From: Alistipes indistinctus YIT 12060 | GTDB taxonomy: Bacteria; Bacteroidota; Bacteroidia; Bacteroidales; Rikenellaceae | Assembly: GCF_025144995.1 (NCBI RefSeq) | Contig: NZ_CP102250.1 | Location: 620,001-684,000 of the forward strand | Length of the DNA stretch: 64,000 nt | Reading direction: 5' to 3' | In this document: positions 25,359 to 33,522 of the stretch, one piece after another | Layout of the letters: every line of letters starts with the position of its first letter | How positions within the stretch are numbered: position 1 is the stretch's first letter | The notes under the pieces: model-generated | Database searches by the model: none | What the model saw: the letters and a program-made list of their open reading frames with translations, nothing else | What the model was told of the DNA's origin: nothing | Translations under genes and position numbers: made by a program

Positions 25359-26075
25359 ATGACAAAGCTGAGTGTTAACATCAACAAGATCGCCACACTG
25401 CGCAATTCGCGCGGAGGGGATATTCCCAACGTGGTGGAGGCAGCGCTCAATGCGGAACGGTTCGGTGCACAGGGCATCACCGTGCATCCGCGTCCCGACC
25501 AGCGGCACATCCGCTACCAGGATGTCCGCGACCTGAAGCAAGTAATCACCACCGAACTGAATATGGAAGGCAACCCCATCGACAGTTTCATCGACCTGGC
25601 GCTCGAGGTCCTGCCGGCACAGGTGACGCTCGTACCCGACGCACACGACGCGCTGACTTCCAATTCGGGCTGGGACACCAAAGCGCACCAAAAATTCCTC
25701 AGCGAAGTCATTGCCACCTTCAAAGCCAAAGGCATCCGTACTTCGATCTTCGTCGATCCCGATCCGGAAATGATCCGTTATGCCGCCGAAACCGGTGCAG
25801 ACCGGATCGAGCTCTATACCGAATCCTATGCTTCGGGCTACGCAGCCGGACGTGAAAAAGCGATCGCCCCGTTCGTTGCGACGGCTGAAGAGGCGGTCAA
25901 ATACGGACTGGGAGTCAACGGGGGCCACGACCTGAGCCTCGAAAATCTGCACTATTTCGCCAGGACGATACCCAACCTGCTCGAAGTGTCGATCGGGCAT
26001 GCGCTGATTTCTGACGCGATCTACCTGGGCTTGGAGAATACGATTCAACTCTACCTGCGCCAATTGAAGGAATAA
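25359..26075 (+). CDS. pdxJ: Pyridoxine 5'-phosphate synthase
   Basis: Final ring-forming step of DXP-dependent vitamin B6 synthesis, condensing amino-acetone phosphate with deoxyxylulose phosphate. The 238-aa TIM barrel carries [30 protein letters not shown] with the active-site His and Arg, and [25 protein letters not shown] and [11 protein letters not shown] form the phosphate site. ATG 25359 is chosen over 25269, which lies inside the promoter region. It is followed 65 bases later by the tRNA nucleotidyltransferase gene on the same strand. Confidence 0.96.
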   Translation: MTKLSVNINKIATLRNSRGGDIPNVVEAALNAERFGAQGITVHPRPDQRHIRYQDVRDLKQVITTELNMEGNPIDSFIDLALEVLPAQVTLVPDAHDALTSNSGWDTKAHQKFLSEVIATFKAKGIRTSIFVDPDPEMIRYAAETGADRIELYTESYASGYAAGREKAIAPFVATAEEAVKYGLGVNGGHDLSLENLHYFARTIPNLLEVSIGHALISDAIYLGLENTIQLYLRQLKE

Positions 26076-26140
26076 TCCGGCCCACGCACCTTTGTCCATA
26101 CTTTATGCATTAGATAACCGCAACACTCCATAGTTTAATT

Positions 26141-27544
26141 ATGAACGACGCCCTGAGCGCCCCGCTTTTCCGACGGATCGGCCGCATTGCCGACGAAAAA
26201 GGCCTGCGCGCCTTCGTAATCGGCGGCTATGTCCGCGACCATTTCCTGCACCGTCCCTGCACCGATATCGACATCGTGGTGGTGGGAAGCGGCATCGAAG
26301 TGGCCGAAGCACTCGGACGGGAATTGAAAACCAAAGTTTCGGTGTTCAAGAACTTCGGCACGGCGATGCTGCGCTGTGACGGATGGGAAGTAGAGTTCGT
26401 CGGGGCACGCAAAGAGTCCTACCGGGCCGACTCGCGCAAACCGATCGTCGAGGACGGAACGATCGAAGACGACCAGCTCCGGCGTGACTTCACGATCAAC
26501 GCCATGGCATTCTCGCTCAATGCCGGCACGTTCGGCGAACTGGTCGATCCGTTCGACGGAATGCGCGACCTCGAGAACTACATCATCCGCACGCCGTGCG
26601 ACAGCGACACCACCTTTTCAGACGATCCGTTACGCATGATCCGCGCGATCCGCTTCGCCACACAACTCGGTTTCGACATCGAAGACGAGACGTTCGAGGC
26701 GATCCGCCGCAACCGCGAACGGATCGAAATCATCTCGCAGGAGCGCATCATCACCGAAATGAACAAGATTATGCTCTCTCCCGTCCCGTCTATCGGATTC
26801 CAACTGTTCGACAAGAGCGGACTGCTGGAACTGATCTTTCCGGAATTGAGCACACTGAAAGGGGTCGAGACCCGTAACGGCAAGGCGCACAAAGATAACT
26901 TCCTGCACACGCTCAAGGTGCTCGACAATGTGGCCCTCAAAAGCGACAACCTCTACCTGCGCTGGGCTGCACTGCTGCACGACATCGGCAAACCCCGCAC
27001 CAAAGCTTTCGATCCGCGTACCGGTTGGAGTTTCCACGGACACGAAGTGGTCGGGTCGAAAATGATCCGGCCATTGTTCCGCAAATTGAAACTGCCACTG
27101 GGCGAACAGATGAAATATGTGCAGAAACTCGTCTTTTTGCACCTGCGGCCGATCGTACTCTCGGAAGAGGAGGTAACCGACTCGGCGGTTAGGAGACTGC
27201 TTTTCGAGGCCGGAGACGACATCGACGAGCTGATGACATTGTGTGAAGCCGATATCACCTCGGCCAACGATGCGAAAGTAAAACGCTTCCTGCACAACTT
27301 CGAACTGGTCCGGCGTAAACTGCGCGAAATCGAGGAAAAGGACCGCATTCGCAACTTCCAGCCACCGATCGACGGCGAACTGATCATGCAGACCTACGGA
27401 CTGGCTCCCTGCCGCGAAGTGGGCATGATCAAGGAGGTAATCAAAGACGCCATCCTCGACGGCACGATCCAAAACGATTACGACCAGGCATATGCCCTGA
27501 TGGAGCAAGTGGCCGCACAATACGGCCTGGAGAAAAAAGAATAA
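26141..27544 (+). CDS. cca: CCA tRNA nucleotidyltransferase / poly(A)-polymerase family, with HD domain
   Basis: Class II nucleotidyltransferase, 467 aa, expected to add or repair the 3' CCA of tRNAs. The head domain shows FVIGGYVRD, then the metal-binding DIDIVVVG (about residues 45-52). RRDFTINAMAFSL and FSDDPLRMIRAIRFATQLGF are the neck signatures that bind ATP/CTP. A C-terminal HD phosphohydrolase domain follows, with HxxxHD-type residues around WAALLHDIGKPRT. Bacteroidota usually encode one such protein. A-adding versus full CCA-adding specificity cannot be separated from sequence, though the HD domain favours CCA-adding with repair activity. Confidence 0.93.
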   Translation: MNDALSAPLFRRIGRIADEKGLRAFVIGGYVRDHFLHRPCTDIDIVVVGSGIEVAEALGRELKTKVSVFKNFGTAMLRCDGWEVEFVGARKESYRADSRKPIVEDGTIEDDQLRRDFTINAMAFSLNAGTFGELVDPFDGMRDLENYIIRTPCDSDTTFSDDPLRMIRAIRFATQLGFDIEDETFEAIRRNRERIEIISQERIITEMNKIMLSPVPSIGFQLFDKSGLLELIFPELSTLKGVETRNGKAHKDNFLHTLKVLDNVALKSDNLYLRWAALLHDIGKPRTKAFDPRTGWSFHGHEVVGSKMIRPLFRKLKLPLGEQMKYVQKLVFLHLRPIVLSEEEVTDSAVRRLLFEAGDDIDELMTLCEADITSANDAKVKRFLHNFELVRRKLREIEEKDRIRNFQPPIDGELIMQTYGLAPCREVGMIKEVIKDAILDGTIQNDYDQAYALMEQVAAQYGLEKKE

Positions 27545-27610
27545 CGGCCAATCAGCCTGCACCCAACAACGACGTCCCTTTTACGAGGGGCGCCGTGTCA
27601 TATTATAGCG

Positions 27611-27648
27611 TCCGGTTTCTCCGGAAAAGCTTTTCCGGAGAAACCGGA
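27611..27648. repeat. 38-bp perfect palindrome between convergent genes
   Basis: The half-site TCCGGTTTCTCCGGAAAAG (27611-27629) is followed immediately by its exact reverse complement (27630-27648), with no spacer. Inside it, CCGGTTTCTCCGGA is itself repetitive. It lies 67 bases after the cca stop and 61 bases before the end of the convergent 27709 gene. It could act as a bidirectional terminator in RNA, but neither side has a T tract. Confidence 0.8.
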
Positions 27649-27708
27649 ATCGTTTACGGATAAAGTGGTTTCCGGATCAAATCGGGTAAGCCGTGGCGCT
27701 CATACCCG

Positions 27709-29064
27709 TTATTTTTTATTGAAAATCCTGTTTTGGCCCAGATTTACCGTGAAAATGATCTTCTGCTGCCAACCCCATTTGTGCCCGTCGTAATGGTGCA
27801 CCGACGAAACGCGCAGGTTCATCAGGCTGGTACGGACAGGCTGCCAGTAGATTTCCAGCCGGTCATAAATATTGTCGGTACGATAGAACGGCTCTCCCCA
27901 GTAGAGCCCCGGACCGTAATCGAGGTTGTCGAAAGGAGCCACGTAGTAGGGCATCAGGTTATCGCCCGCATAGAACGTATTGTGGATACCGAAATTCCAT
28001 TTCTGCACGTGCGCTTCGATCTGCACGCCACCCGGCGTCACATAATCGCCCACATACTTGCGGTCGTTCTGGAAACCGTTGATCCAGCCCGCCCGCAACG
28101 ACAACTCCTGCATGCAGGGCACGATCCGGGTGAAATCGACCCCGACGAACGGCTCGACCAACACGTTGTCCACCACCCCGTCGCCTACGGTCGGATCCGG
28201 TTCTTCACTGCTGTCCCAACCCGCATGGTGGTACATCGTCAGGTTATAGCCGACAAAGAACATCTGCCGTGCACCGAGCCCGAGTCGTCCGGCCGAAAAG
28301 AGCAGGAACTTCTCACGGGTGGTTTTCGAAAACATGCTGTTCCAGTCGCAGCCGAACTCCACATAACCGCGGCCGCCCATATATTGCAGCAACAGGCCGG
28401 TCAGGTTCGGATCGTAATACTTGACCGAATCGCTGAAAAAAGCGCCCGAATACTCGCCGATCATCCGGCTGCGCGGCACGACACCGGCATAAGCCCGGAA
28501 TTTCGGGGAGATGAACTGGTAATACCCGAAAATCTCATTATCGACCTCGAAAGGTTTGGCCCCGAAATTGGCCAGCAGGCTCACACCGATCATCAGCGAA
28601 TGGCGACCGTCCCAGGTAACGCCCACCTCGGGATTGATCCGCGCGCCGAAAAGCGTCTGCGACCAGTTGGTCGTCAGGTTTTTGTATTCGCGGTTATCGA
28701 AAAAGAAGTCGAACGACGCACCCCAGACAAGCTGCGGTAACGCTGAACTGACCTTAGGTTCAGGAGTTACCGATACCTCCGCAGCCGAAAGCTGTGACGT
28801 CACGCCCGGTACGGCGGCGGGTGCCCCCTGAACCGAAATCGCAGGGGTAAGTTCAGCGGCCGGTTGTGCCATAGGCGTCACCGGGGTCGTCCCGGACACC
28901 GGAAGGGAATCCCGCTGTTGGACCGGAGACTCCAAACCGGACTCCCGGGCCTGTACCGGAACATCAGTTCCTTCGGGCAGTACCGCGAAGGCGTCCGCTT
29001 GCGGAAAAGCCGCAAAAAGAACGGCTGCAATAAAGGAAAAACGGGTAAAGATTTTGCCAGTCAT
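27709..29064 (-). CDS. Predicted outer-membrane barrel protein, unknown function
   Basis: A 451-aa exported protein that I cannot assign to a family. A signal peptide (about 1-25, ending ADAFA) precedes a low-complexity Pro/Ala/Val/Gln stretch up to about residue 110. The rest is a beta-rich domain of alternating aromatic and polar residues, starting LVWGASFDFFFDNREY and ending in IIFTVNLGQNRIFNKK. The many WNFGIHNTFYAGDN-like strands suggest a 12-18-strand barrel. Each gene around it is separately transcribed, so context gives no function. The Pro-rich segment may cross the periplasm or the cell-wall layer. Confidence 0.65.
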   Translation of the reverse strand: MTGKIFTRFSFIAAVLFAAFPQADAFAVLPEGTDVPVQARESGLESPVQQRDSLPVSGTTPVTPMAQPAAELTPAISVQGAPAAVPGVTSQLSAAEVSVTPEPKVSSALPQLVWGASFDFFFDNREYKNLTTNWSQTLFGARINPEVGVTWDGRHSLMIGVSLLANFGAKPFEVDNEIFGYYQFISPKFRAYAGVVPRSRMIGEYSGAFFSDSVKYYDPNLTGLLLQYMGGRGYVEFGCDWNSMFSKTTREKFLLFSAGRLGLGARQMFFVGYNLTMYHHAGWDSSEEPDPTVGDGVVDNVLVEPFVGVDFTRIVPCMQELSLRAGWINGFQNDRKYVGDYVTPGGVQIEAHVQKWNFGIHNTFYAGDNLMPYYVAPFDNLDYGPGLYWGEPFYRTDNIYDRLEIYWQPVRTSLMNLRVSSVHHYDGHKWGWQQKIIFTVNLGQNRIFNKK

Positions 29065-29266
29065 ATGATCCTAAATGATGTATTTGATCGTAAACGTATT
29101 TTTGCGAACCGACACGAACAGGAAAATTCCAAGGGGGGATCCCGCCCGGAACGTTTCAGGAAGTTGCAAACAGTCTGACCCGGAACGCCAAAAACGCTTC
29201 AAAGGTAAAGATAATTTCGCACAAAGATCACCTTGCGGGCTACATATGCCGAAATCAGCCAAAAAA

Positions 29267-29289
29267 GGGGCGGTCGAGACGACCGCCCC
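29267..29289 (-). terminator. Intrinsic terminator of the thioferritin gene
   Basis: GGGGCGGTCG / CGACCGCCCC stem (29267-29276, 29280-29289) with an AGA loop. On the minus strand it is followed by TTTTTT, as expected for a terminator of the gene at 29375-29887. Confidence 0.85.
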
Positions 29290-29317
29290 CTACAACATTG
29301 GGTCCGTAACATAGATC

Positions 29318-29340
29318 AGGGCGGCCCGATGGGCCGCCCT
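29318..29340 (-). terminator. Second GC-rich hairpin after the thioferritin gene
   Basis: AGGGCGGCCC (29318-29327) / GGGCCGCCCT (29331-29340) with a GAT loop. No T tract follows on the minus strand. It may be a stabilising or tandem terminator hairpin just upstream of the 29267 terminator. Confidence 0.6.
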
Positions 29341-29374
29341 GAGGCTTCGATAACCCAGCGGTAAACCGCCCGGG

Positions 29375-29887
29375 CTATTTCACCATTTTTCCGATCGCGC
29401 CTTTCATCGCGACGATGTCGTCCTGGAACGAAACGATATCGTTCTCGTGTTCGAGCTCGTCCTCGAGAATATCCACCGCCATTTTCGCCGTCGTGTAATC
29501 CACGCCGCTGGTGTAATCGGCGATGTCCTGGTAACGTTTGATCGCGCAACGCTCGCTGCGCAGGTTCTGCTCGAGAATCGTCTCGATGTAGGGATCGGTC
29601 GGGGTTTCGTACTTGCAGCGGGCCATCTCCTGCCATTGCAACGGATTGAGCACCGGAGTGCCTCCCAGCTGGATGATGCGTTCGATCAGCATTTCGGCGT
29701 GTTTCAACTCCTCGTTGGCATGCTCGAGCAACTCGGCCTCAATCGGAATGCGCATCGGGCCCTCCATGATCCGGGCGCCCACCCAGTACTGGTAGTAGGC
29801 TAGCCACTCTTCGCACAATGCGGCGTTCAACATCTCAATCAGTTTCTCAACGTCGAGGTTCAGTACCTCTGCACTCACTTTTTTCAT
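29375..29887 (-). CDS. Dps-like ferritin (DPSL / thioferritin type)
   Basis: A 170-aa four-helix ferritin-like protein expected to oxidise and store iron with peroxide and protect the cell from oxidative stress. The two ExxH iron motifs are visible: E60-x-x-H63 (EELKH) and E144-x-x-H147 (DELEH), with further acids E26/E27 and E112. C91 (MARCKYE) and C114 (SERCAIKRY) lie 23 residues apart, resembling the cysteine pair near the active site of archaeal and Bacteroides DPSL proteins called thioferritins. Bacterioferritin proper would need a haem Met, and classical Dps has its site between subunits; neither fits as well. Monocistronic, with terminators downstream. Confidence 0.82.
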   Translation of the reverse strand: MKKVSAEVLNLDVEKLIEMLNAALCEEWLAYYQYWVGARIMEGPMRIPIEAELLEHANEELKHAEMLIERIIQLGGTPVLNPLQWQEMARCKYETPTDPYIETILEQNLRSERCAIKRYQDIADYTSGVDYTTAKMAVDILEDELEHENDIVSFQDDIVAMKGAIGKMVK

Positions 29888-30049
29888 AATTTGTATCTTT
29901 TAAAGTATAGTTGAAAATCCCTTTGTCCCATACTTGTGCAAATACTGTGCTAATGAGCCTCACCGCCAAAGAAAAAAGCGGCACGGCCACCACCTTTCAC
30001 GCATGATACCATGCGAAATGTCCCCGCCGTGCTCGCTTTGCGCATGCTT

Positions 30050-30079
30050 TTTGCAAACCGGAATATTATTGTATATTTG
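30050..30079 (+). promoter_or_regulatory. Promoter of the acyl-CoA synthetase gene
   Basis: -33 TTTG (30050-30053), an 18-base spacer and -7 TATATTTG (30072-30079), 34 bases before the ATG at 30114. Confidence 0.7.
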
Positions 30080-30113
30080 TTCTGTATCTTGAGTTTAACT
30101 ATCAGGCACGAAC

Positions 30114-31775
30114 ATGCTGAAAGAGAATCTGATCGAGCTCTACCAAAAGAGCTTCCGGGAAAACAAGGAACTACCGGCTCTCTCCGACTATTTCAAGAAG
30201 GAGAGTTTCTCATATTTTGAAATGGCCAAGGAGATCGCCAAGCTGCACCTGCTTTTCGAAGAGGCCGGACTGCAACGTGGCGACAAGGTAGCGCTGATCG
30301 GCCGCAACAACCCGCGCTGGTGCATCGTCTATATCGCCACGATCACTTACGGCGCCGTCATCGTCCCGATCCTGCAGGACTTCAGCCCGAACGATGTGCA
30401 CCACATCATCAACCACTCGGATTCGGTGCTGCTGTTCGCCGGGGATATCTATTGGGACACGATCGAGACGGACAACATAGAACAGGTCCGGGCGGCCTTT
30501 TCGCTCACCGACTTCCATTGCCTCTACGAACGGCACGGCGATTCGCTGGCCCGCTTCCAGCGCGAGATCGGCAAACGCTACCGCTGCCGTTATCCGCGGG
30601 GATTCACCTCCAAAGAGATCGCCTACCCGAAAATCGATAACGACAGCGTGGCGGTCATCAGCTACACTTCGGGTACGACCGGATTCAGCAAGGGAGTCAT
30701 GCTCACGATAAACAACCTGACCGGAAACGTACTCTTCGGCGTGCAGTCCAAACTGCACTTCAAAGGAAGCCGGATCGTCTCGTTCCTCCCGTTGGCCCAC
30801 GCATTCGGCTGTGCGTTCGACTTCCTGGCCGCACTGGCCGCCGGTACCCACATCACCCTGTTGGGTAAAATACCCTCGCCGAAGATATTGATCGAAGCGA
30901 TGGGCGAAGTCAAACCGCACCTGATCTGCATCGTACCGCTGATCCTCGAAAAAATCTACCGCAAACAGATCAAACCGTCGCTCGAAAAGGGAGTGGTCAA
31001 ACTGGCCATGCGCGTGCCACTGCTCGATACGCAGGTATATGCATCGGTATGCAACCGGCTGACGGAGTCTTTCGGCGGTGAGTTTACACAAGTGATCGCA
31101 GGCGGGGCACCGCTCAACAGCGAAGTCGAGGAGTTCCTCCACAAGATCAAATTCCGCTTCACGGTCGGTTACGGCCTCACTGAATGCGCACCGCTGATCA
31201 GCTATACTTATTACAAGGATTTTATCCCCACCTCATGCGGACGCGTGCTCGACGGCCTGATGGAAGCGAAAATCGACTCTCCCGATCCGCAGCGTATTCC
31301 GGGCGAAATCTGCGTCCGGGGCGAGCATGTGATGAAAGGATACTACAAAAACCCGGAAGCAACCAGGCAAGTCATCGACGAAGAGGGCTGGCTGCACACC
31401 GGCGACATCGGTACGATGAACGAGGACAACACGCTGTTTATCAAAGGTAGGAGCAAAAGCATGATACTCAGTGCGAACGGACAAAACATATATCCGGAAG
31501 AAATCGAAAGCAAACTCAACAACATGAGTTGCGTGCTGGAATCGCTGGTCGTCGAACGGGACGGGAAGCTCGTGGCATTGGTCTATCCCGACTACGAACA
31601 GGCCGACGAGGCGGGCATCTCGTACAGTGACATCCAACGGGTCATGGACGAGAACAAGGAGGTACTCAACACGCTGGTCGCCCCTTACGAACAGGTCACG
31701 AAAATCATGCTGTGGCCCAACGAGTTCGAGAAAACCCCGAAAAAAAGCATCAAACGGTTCCTTTACAACCGTTAA
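30114..31775 (+). CDS. Long-chain fatty-acid-CoA ligase (AMP-dependent synthetase)
   Basis: A 553-aa adenylate-forming enzyme that activates fatty acids to acyl-AMP and then acyl-CoA. The P-loop-like motif YTSGTTGFSKGVML is near residue 185. VGYGLTECAPLISYTYYKD is the acyl/adenine region, and GWLHTGDIGTMNEDNTLFIKGRSKSMI carries the hinge Asp and the Arg. The catalytic Lys of motif A10 lies in EKTPKKSIKRFLY at the C terminus. It is shorter at the N terminus than E. coli FadD. Acyl chain specificity is not readable. It is an isolated gene; in gut Bacteroidota such ligases mostly recycle exogenous or phospholipid fatty acids. Confidence 0.9.
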   Translation: MLKENLIELYQKSFRENKELPALSDYFKKESFSYFEMAKEIAKLHLLFEEAGLQRGDKVALIGRNNPRWCIVYIATITYGAVIVPILQDFSPNDVHHIINHSDSVLLFAGDIYWDTIETDNIEQVRAAFSLTDFHCLYERHGDSLARFQREIGKRYRCRYPRGFTSKEIAYPKIDNDSVAVISYTSGTTGFSKGVMLTINNLTGNVLFGVQSKLHFKGSRIVSFLPLAHAFGCAFDFLAALAAGTHITLLGKIPSPKILIEAMGEVKPHLICIVPLILEKIYRKQIKPSLEKGVVKLAMRVPLLDTQVYASVCNRLTESFGGEFTQVIAGGAPLNSEVEEFLHKIKFRFTVGYGLTECAPLISYTYYKDFIPTSCGRVLDGLMEAKIDSPDPQRIPGEICVRGEHVMKGYYKNPEATRQVIDEEGWLHTGDIGTMNEDNTLFIKGRSKSMILSANGQNIYPEEIESKLNNMSCVLESLVVERDGKLVALVYPDYEQADEAGISYSDIQRVMDENKEVLNTLVAPYEQVTKIMLWPNEFEKTPKKSIKRFLYNR

Positions 31776-31887
31776 ACCGGTCATAACGCATATACCGGCA
31801 CCCGTCAATACCGGGACAACGGGACATGCGATTATTACACACAACGCACAATCCGCAGGCAGGCCGATGCGGAATTATTGACGCATT

Positions 31888-33021
31888 TTATAGGTTTGCA
31901 TCGGTCAGGTCAGCCGTTCCCGGCAGCGGCCACGGACGGGGTTCGTACTTCTGGTTGCGCAGCCGGGGGATGAATCCTGCCTCACGAATCGCCTGTTGAA
32001 TGCCTTCGGCGTCGAAGCTATTGTGCGCACCGGCCGATGAAACGACATTTTCCTCGATCATAATCGACCCCATATCGTTCGCCCCCCCGTGCAGCGCGAT
32101 CTGCGCGGTAGTCTTGCCTACCGTCAACCAGGAAGCCTGGATATTCCGGATATTGTTCAGAACGAGACGGCTCATCGCAATGATGCGCAGGTATTCGGCC
32201 GCCGATGTATCCGGAACGACACCCTCCCGCTCCAACCGCGTACCGCTGCTGCGGAATACCCACGGAATAAAAGCGATGAATCCGTAATTCCCGGATGGGC
32301 ATTCAGCTTGTAAGTCCCTGATTTTAATCAGGTGTTCGATCCGTTGCCGCGGGGTTTCGAGATGGCCGTACATCATCGTCGCCGAGGTAGGCAGGTTCAG
32401 TCTGTGCGCAATGCGCATCACTGCGAGCCATGTATCGGCATCGGGCTTACCCGGCGAGATGGCGCGACGCACCCCGTTGTCGAGAATTTCGGCGCCCGCC
32501 CCCGGCAGGGAATCGAGCCCGGCAGCGATCAGCCGGAGCAGAACCGTTTCAGGATCGAGCCGGCTGATGCGTGCGATATGCGCCACTTCGGGCGCCCCGA
32601 GTGCATGGAGCCGAAGCTGCGGAAAACGGCGTTTCAGTTCCCGGAACAGCTCTTCGTAAAAAACGATGTCGAGCTTCGGGTGCAACCCGCCCTGCAACAA
32701 GAGCTGGTCGCCACCCAAAGCGAGCGTCTCCCGAATCTTGGCGTCGTACTCTTCGATCGTCGTGATATACGCCTTGTCGCTCTGATGGGGTTTACAATGG
32801 AAGTTACAGAACTTGCATCCCGAAATACAAACGTTGGTAATGTTGACGTTACGGTCGATCTGCCAGGTTACCACCTGCGGATCGCCGGCCTGTTCGCGGC
32901 GCAGCGCGTCGGCCGCGAGCATCAGTTCGGCCAGCGGAGCGGAACGGTATATCTGCAGCGCCTCCCCTTCCGTGAGCGGATCGAGGGCGAGCGCCTTGCG
33001 GTAAATATCGCTGTTGTTCAT
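31888..33021 (-). CDS. mqnC: Cyclic dehypoxanthinyl futalosine synthase (radical SAM)
   Basis: Radical-SAM enzyme of the futalosine route to menaquinone, cyclising dehypoxanthinyl futalosine. The 377-aa protein carries the cluster motif CISGCKFC (C65, C69, C72), LLLQGGLHPKL, PGAGAEIL, SATMMYGHLETP and FIAFIPWVF, all MqnC-type signatures. The HPKL/LPGAGAEIL pattern and the downstream motif favour MqnC over its relative MqnE, though paralogy leaves some doubt. ATG 33021 lies six bases from the -7 box TATCTTTG at 33027-33034, so translation from the longer frame (33069) is excluded. The other mqn genes are outside this window. Confidence 0.88.
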   Translation of the reverse strand: MNNSDIYRKALALDPLTEGEALQIYRSAPLAELMLAADALRREQAGDPQVVTWQIDRNVNITNVCISGCKFCNFHCKPHQSDKAYITTIEEYDAKIRETLALGGDQLLLQGGLHPKLDIVFYEELFRELKRRFPQLRLHALGAPEVAHIARISRLDPETVLLRLIAAGLDSLPGAGAEILDNGVRRAISPGKPDADTWLAVMRIAHRLNLPTSATMMYGHLETPRQRIEHLIKIRDLQAECPSGNYGFIAFIPWVFRSSGTRLEREGVVPDTSAAEYLRIIAMSRLVLNNIRNIQASWLTVGKTTAQIALHGGANDMGSIMIEENVVSSAGAHNSFDAEGIQQAIREAGFIPRLRNQKYEPRPWPLPGTADLTDANL

Positions 33022-33026
33022 GCGTG

Positions 33027-33034
33027 CAAAGATA
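33027..33034 (-). promoter_or_regulatory. -7 element of mqnC
   Basis: The minus strand reads TATCTTTG, an exact TAnnTTTG match, ending five bases before the ATG, so the message would be nearly leaderless. Confidence 0.5.
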
Positions 33035-33117
33035 ACATTTCGGCGTGAAAACGGACACACAAGAATCACCCGCAGTCATTCCTGAAAGGGAAACGGGACG
33101 GAGACCGGACAATGAAA

Positions 33118-33145
33118 AACCGCCTCCCCTCTCGGGAAGGCGGTT
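33118..33145 (-). terminator. Terminator of the ferredoxin gene
   Basis: AACCGCCT (33118-33125) pairs with AGGCGGTT (33138-33145), extended by CCC/GGG with a small bulge. On the minus strand the stem is followed by TTTTTC. Confidence 0.75.
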
Positions 33146-33164
33146 ATGCTAAACCTGTCCGGGA

Positions 33165-33335
33165 TTACTCGATCGAAATCGATTCAGTCGGGCAAACATC
33201 GGCGCAAGAGCCGCATTCGGTGCAAGCCGAAGCGTCGATCACGTAAACATCGCCCGGAGAGATAGCCCCTACAGGACATTCGTCAATACAAGTTCCGCAA
33301 GCGGTACAGGTATCTTCACTAATTTTGTAAGCCAT
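33165..33335 (-). CDS. 2[4Fe-4S] ferredoxin
   Basis: A 56-aa bacterial ferredoxin carrying two CxxCxxCxxxCP motifs: CTACGTCIDECP and CTECGSCADVCP. It is a soluble low-potential electron carrier for, for example, pyruvate:ferredoxin oxidoreductase. The frame extends upstream to 33380, but the ATG at 33335 (MAYKISEDTC) fits the family start exactly. It has its own promoter and terminator, so it is a monocistronic, probably highly expressed gene. It is a candidate electron partner for the membrane complex at 54741-62063, although nothing in sequence links them. Confidence 0.96.
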   Translation of the reverse strand: MAYKISEDTCTACGTCIDECPVGAISPGDVYVIDASACTECGSCADVCPTESISIE

Positions 33336-33377
33336 TGTTGTAATATTTTTAAAAGTGGTTTTAAAAATCTTCCAATG

Positions 33378-33408
33378 CAAATGTAAAACTATTATTTGTT
33401 TCGGACAA
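33378..33408 (-). promoter_or_regulatory. Promoter of the ferredoxin gene
   Basis: The minus strand has -33 TTG (33406-33408), a 20-base spacer and -7 TACATTTG (33378-33385), an exact TAnnTTTG box. It lies 42 bases upstream of the ATG. Confidence 0.75.
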
Positions 33409-33472
33409 TATTAAAACGTTTTTTCTATCGTTGAAGTATTGCGGGAATGAGCCAAAAGTTCCCCGATTATCG

Positions 33473-33480
33473 TATATTTG
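33473..33480 (+). promoter_or_regulatory. -7 element of the 33523 hydrolase gene
   Basis: TATATTTG, an exact TAnnTTTG match, 42 bases before the ATG. It is divergent from the ferredoxin promoter. Confidence 0.55.
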
Positions 33481-33522
33481 TCTGCCACCGACCGAACGGG
33501 GCGCCTACAAACCTGACTAACG

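Larger units (their letters stand above)
29065..29374. other. Non-coding gap with two hairpins
   Basis: About 310 bases between the 27709 gene and the thioferritin gene, both on the minus strand. It holds two GC-rich hairpins (29267-29289 and 29318-29340) and a near-consensus minus-strand -7 box TACGTTTA (29091-29098) for the 27709 gene. No coding sequence is supported. Confidence 0.7.

Noticed and set aside
29075-29314. 79-codon plus-strand frame in the gap before the thioferritin gene
   Set aside because: It runs through the terminator hairpin at 29267-29289 and has a basic low-complexity product; no support.
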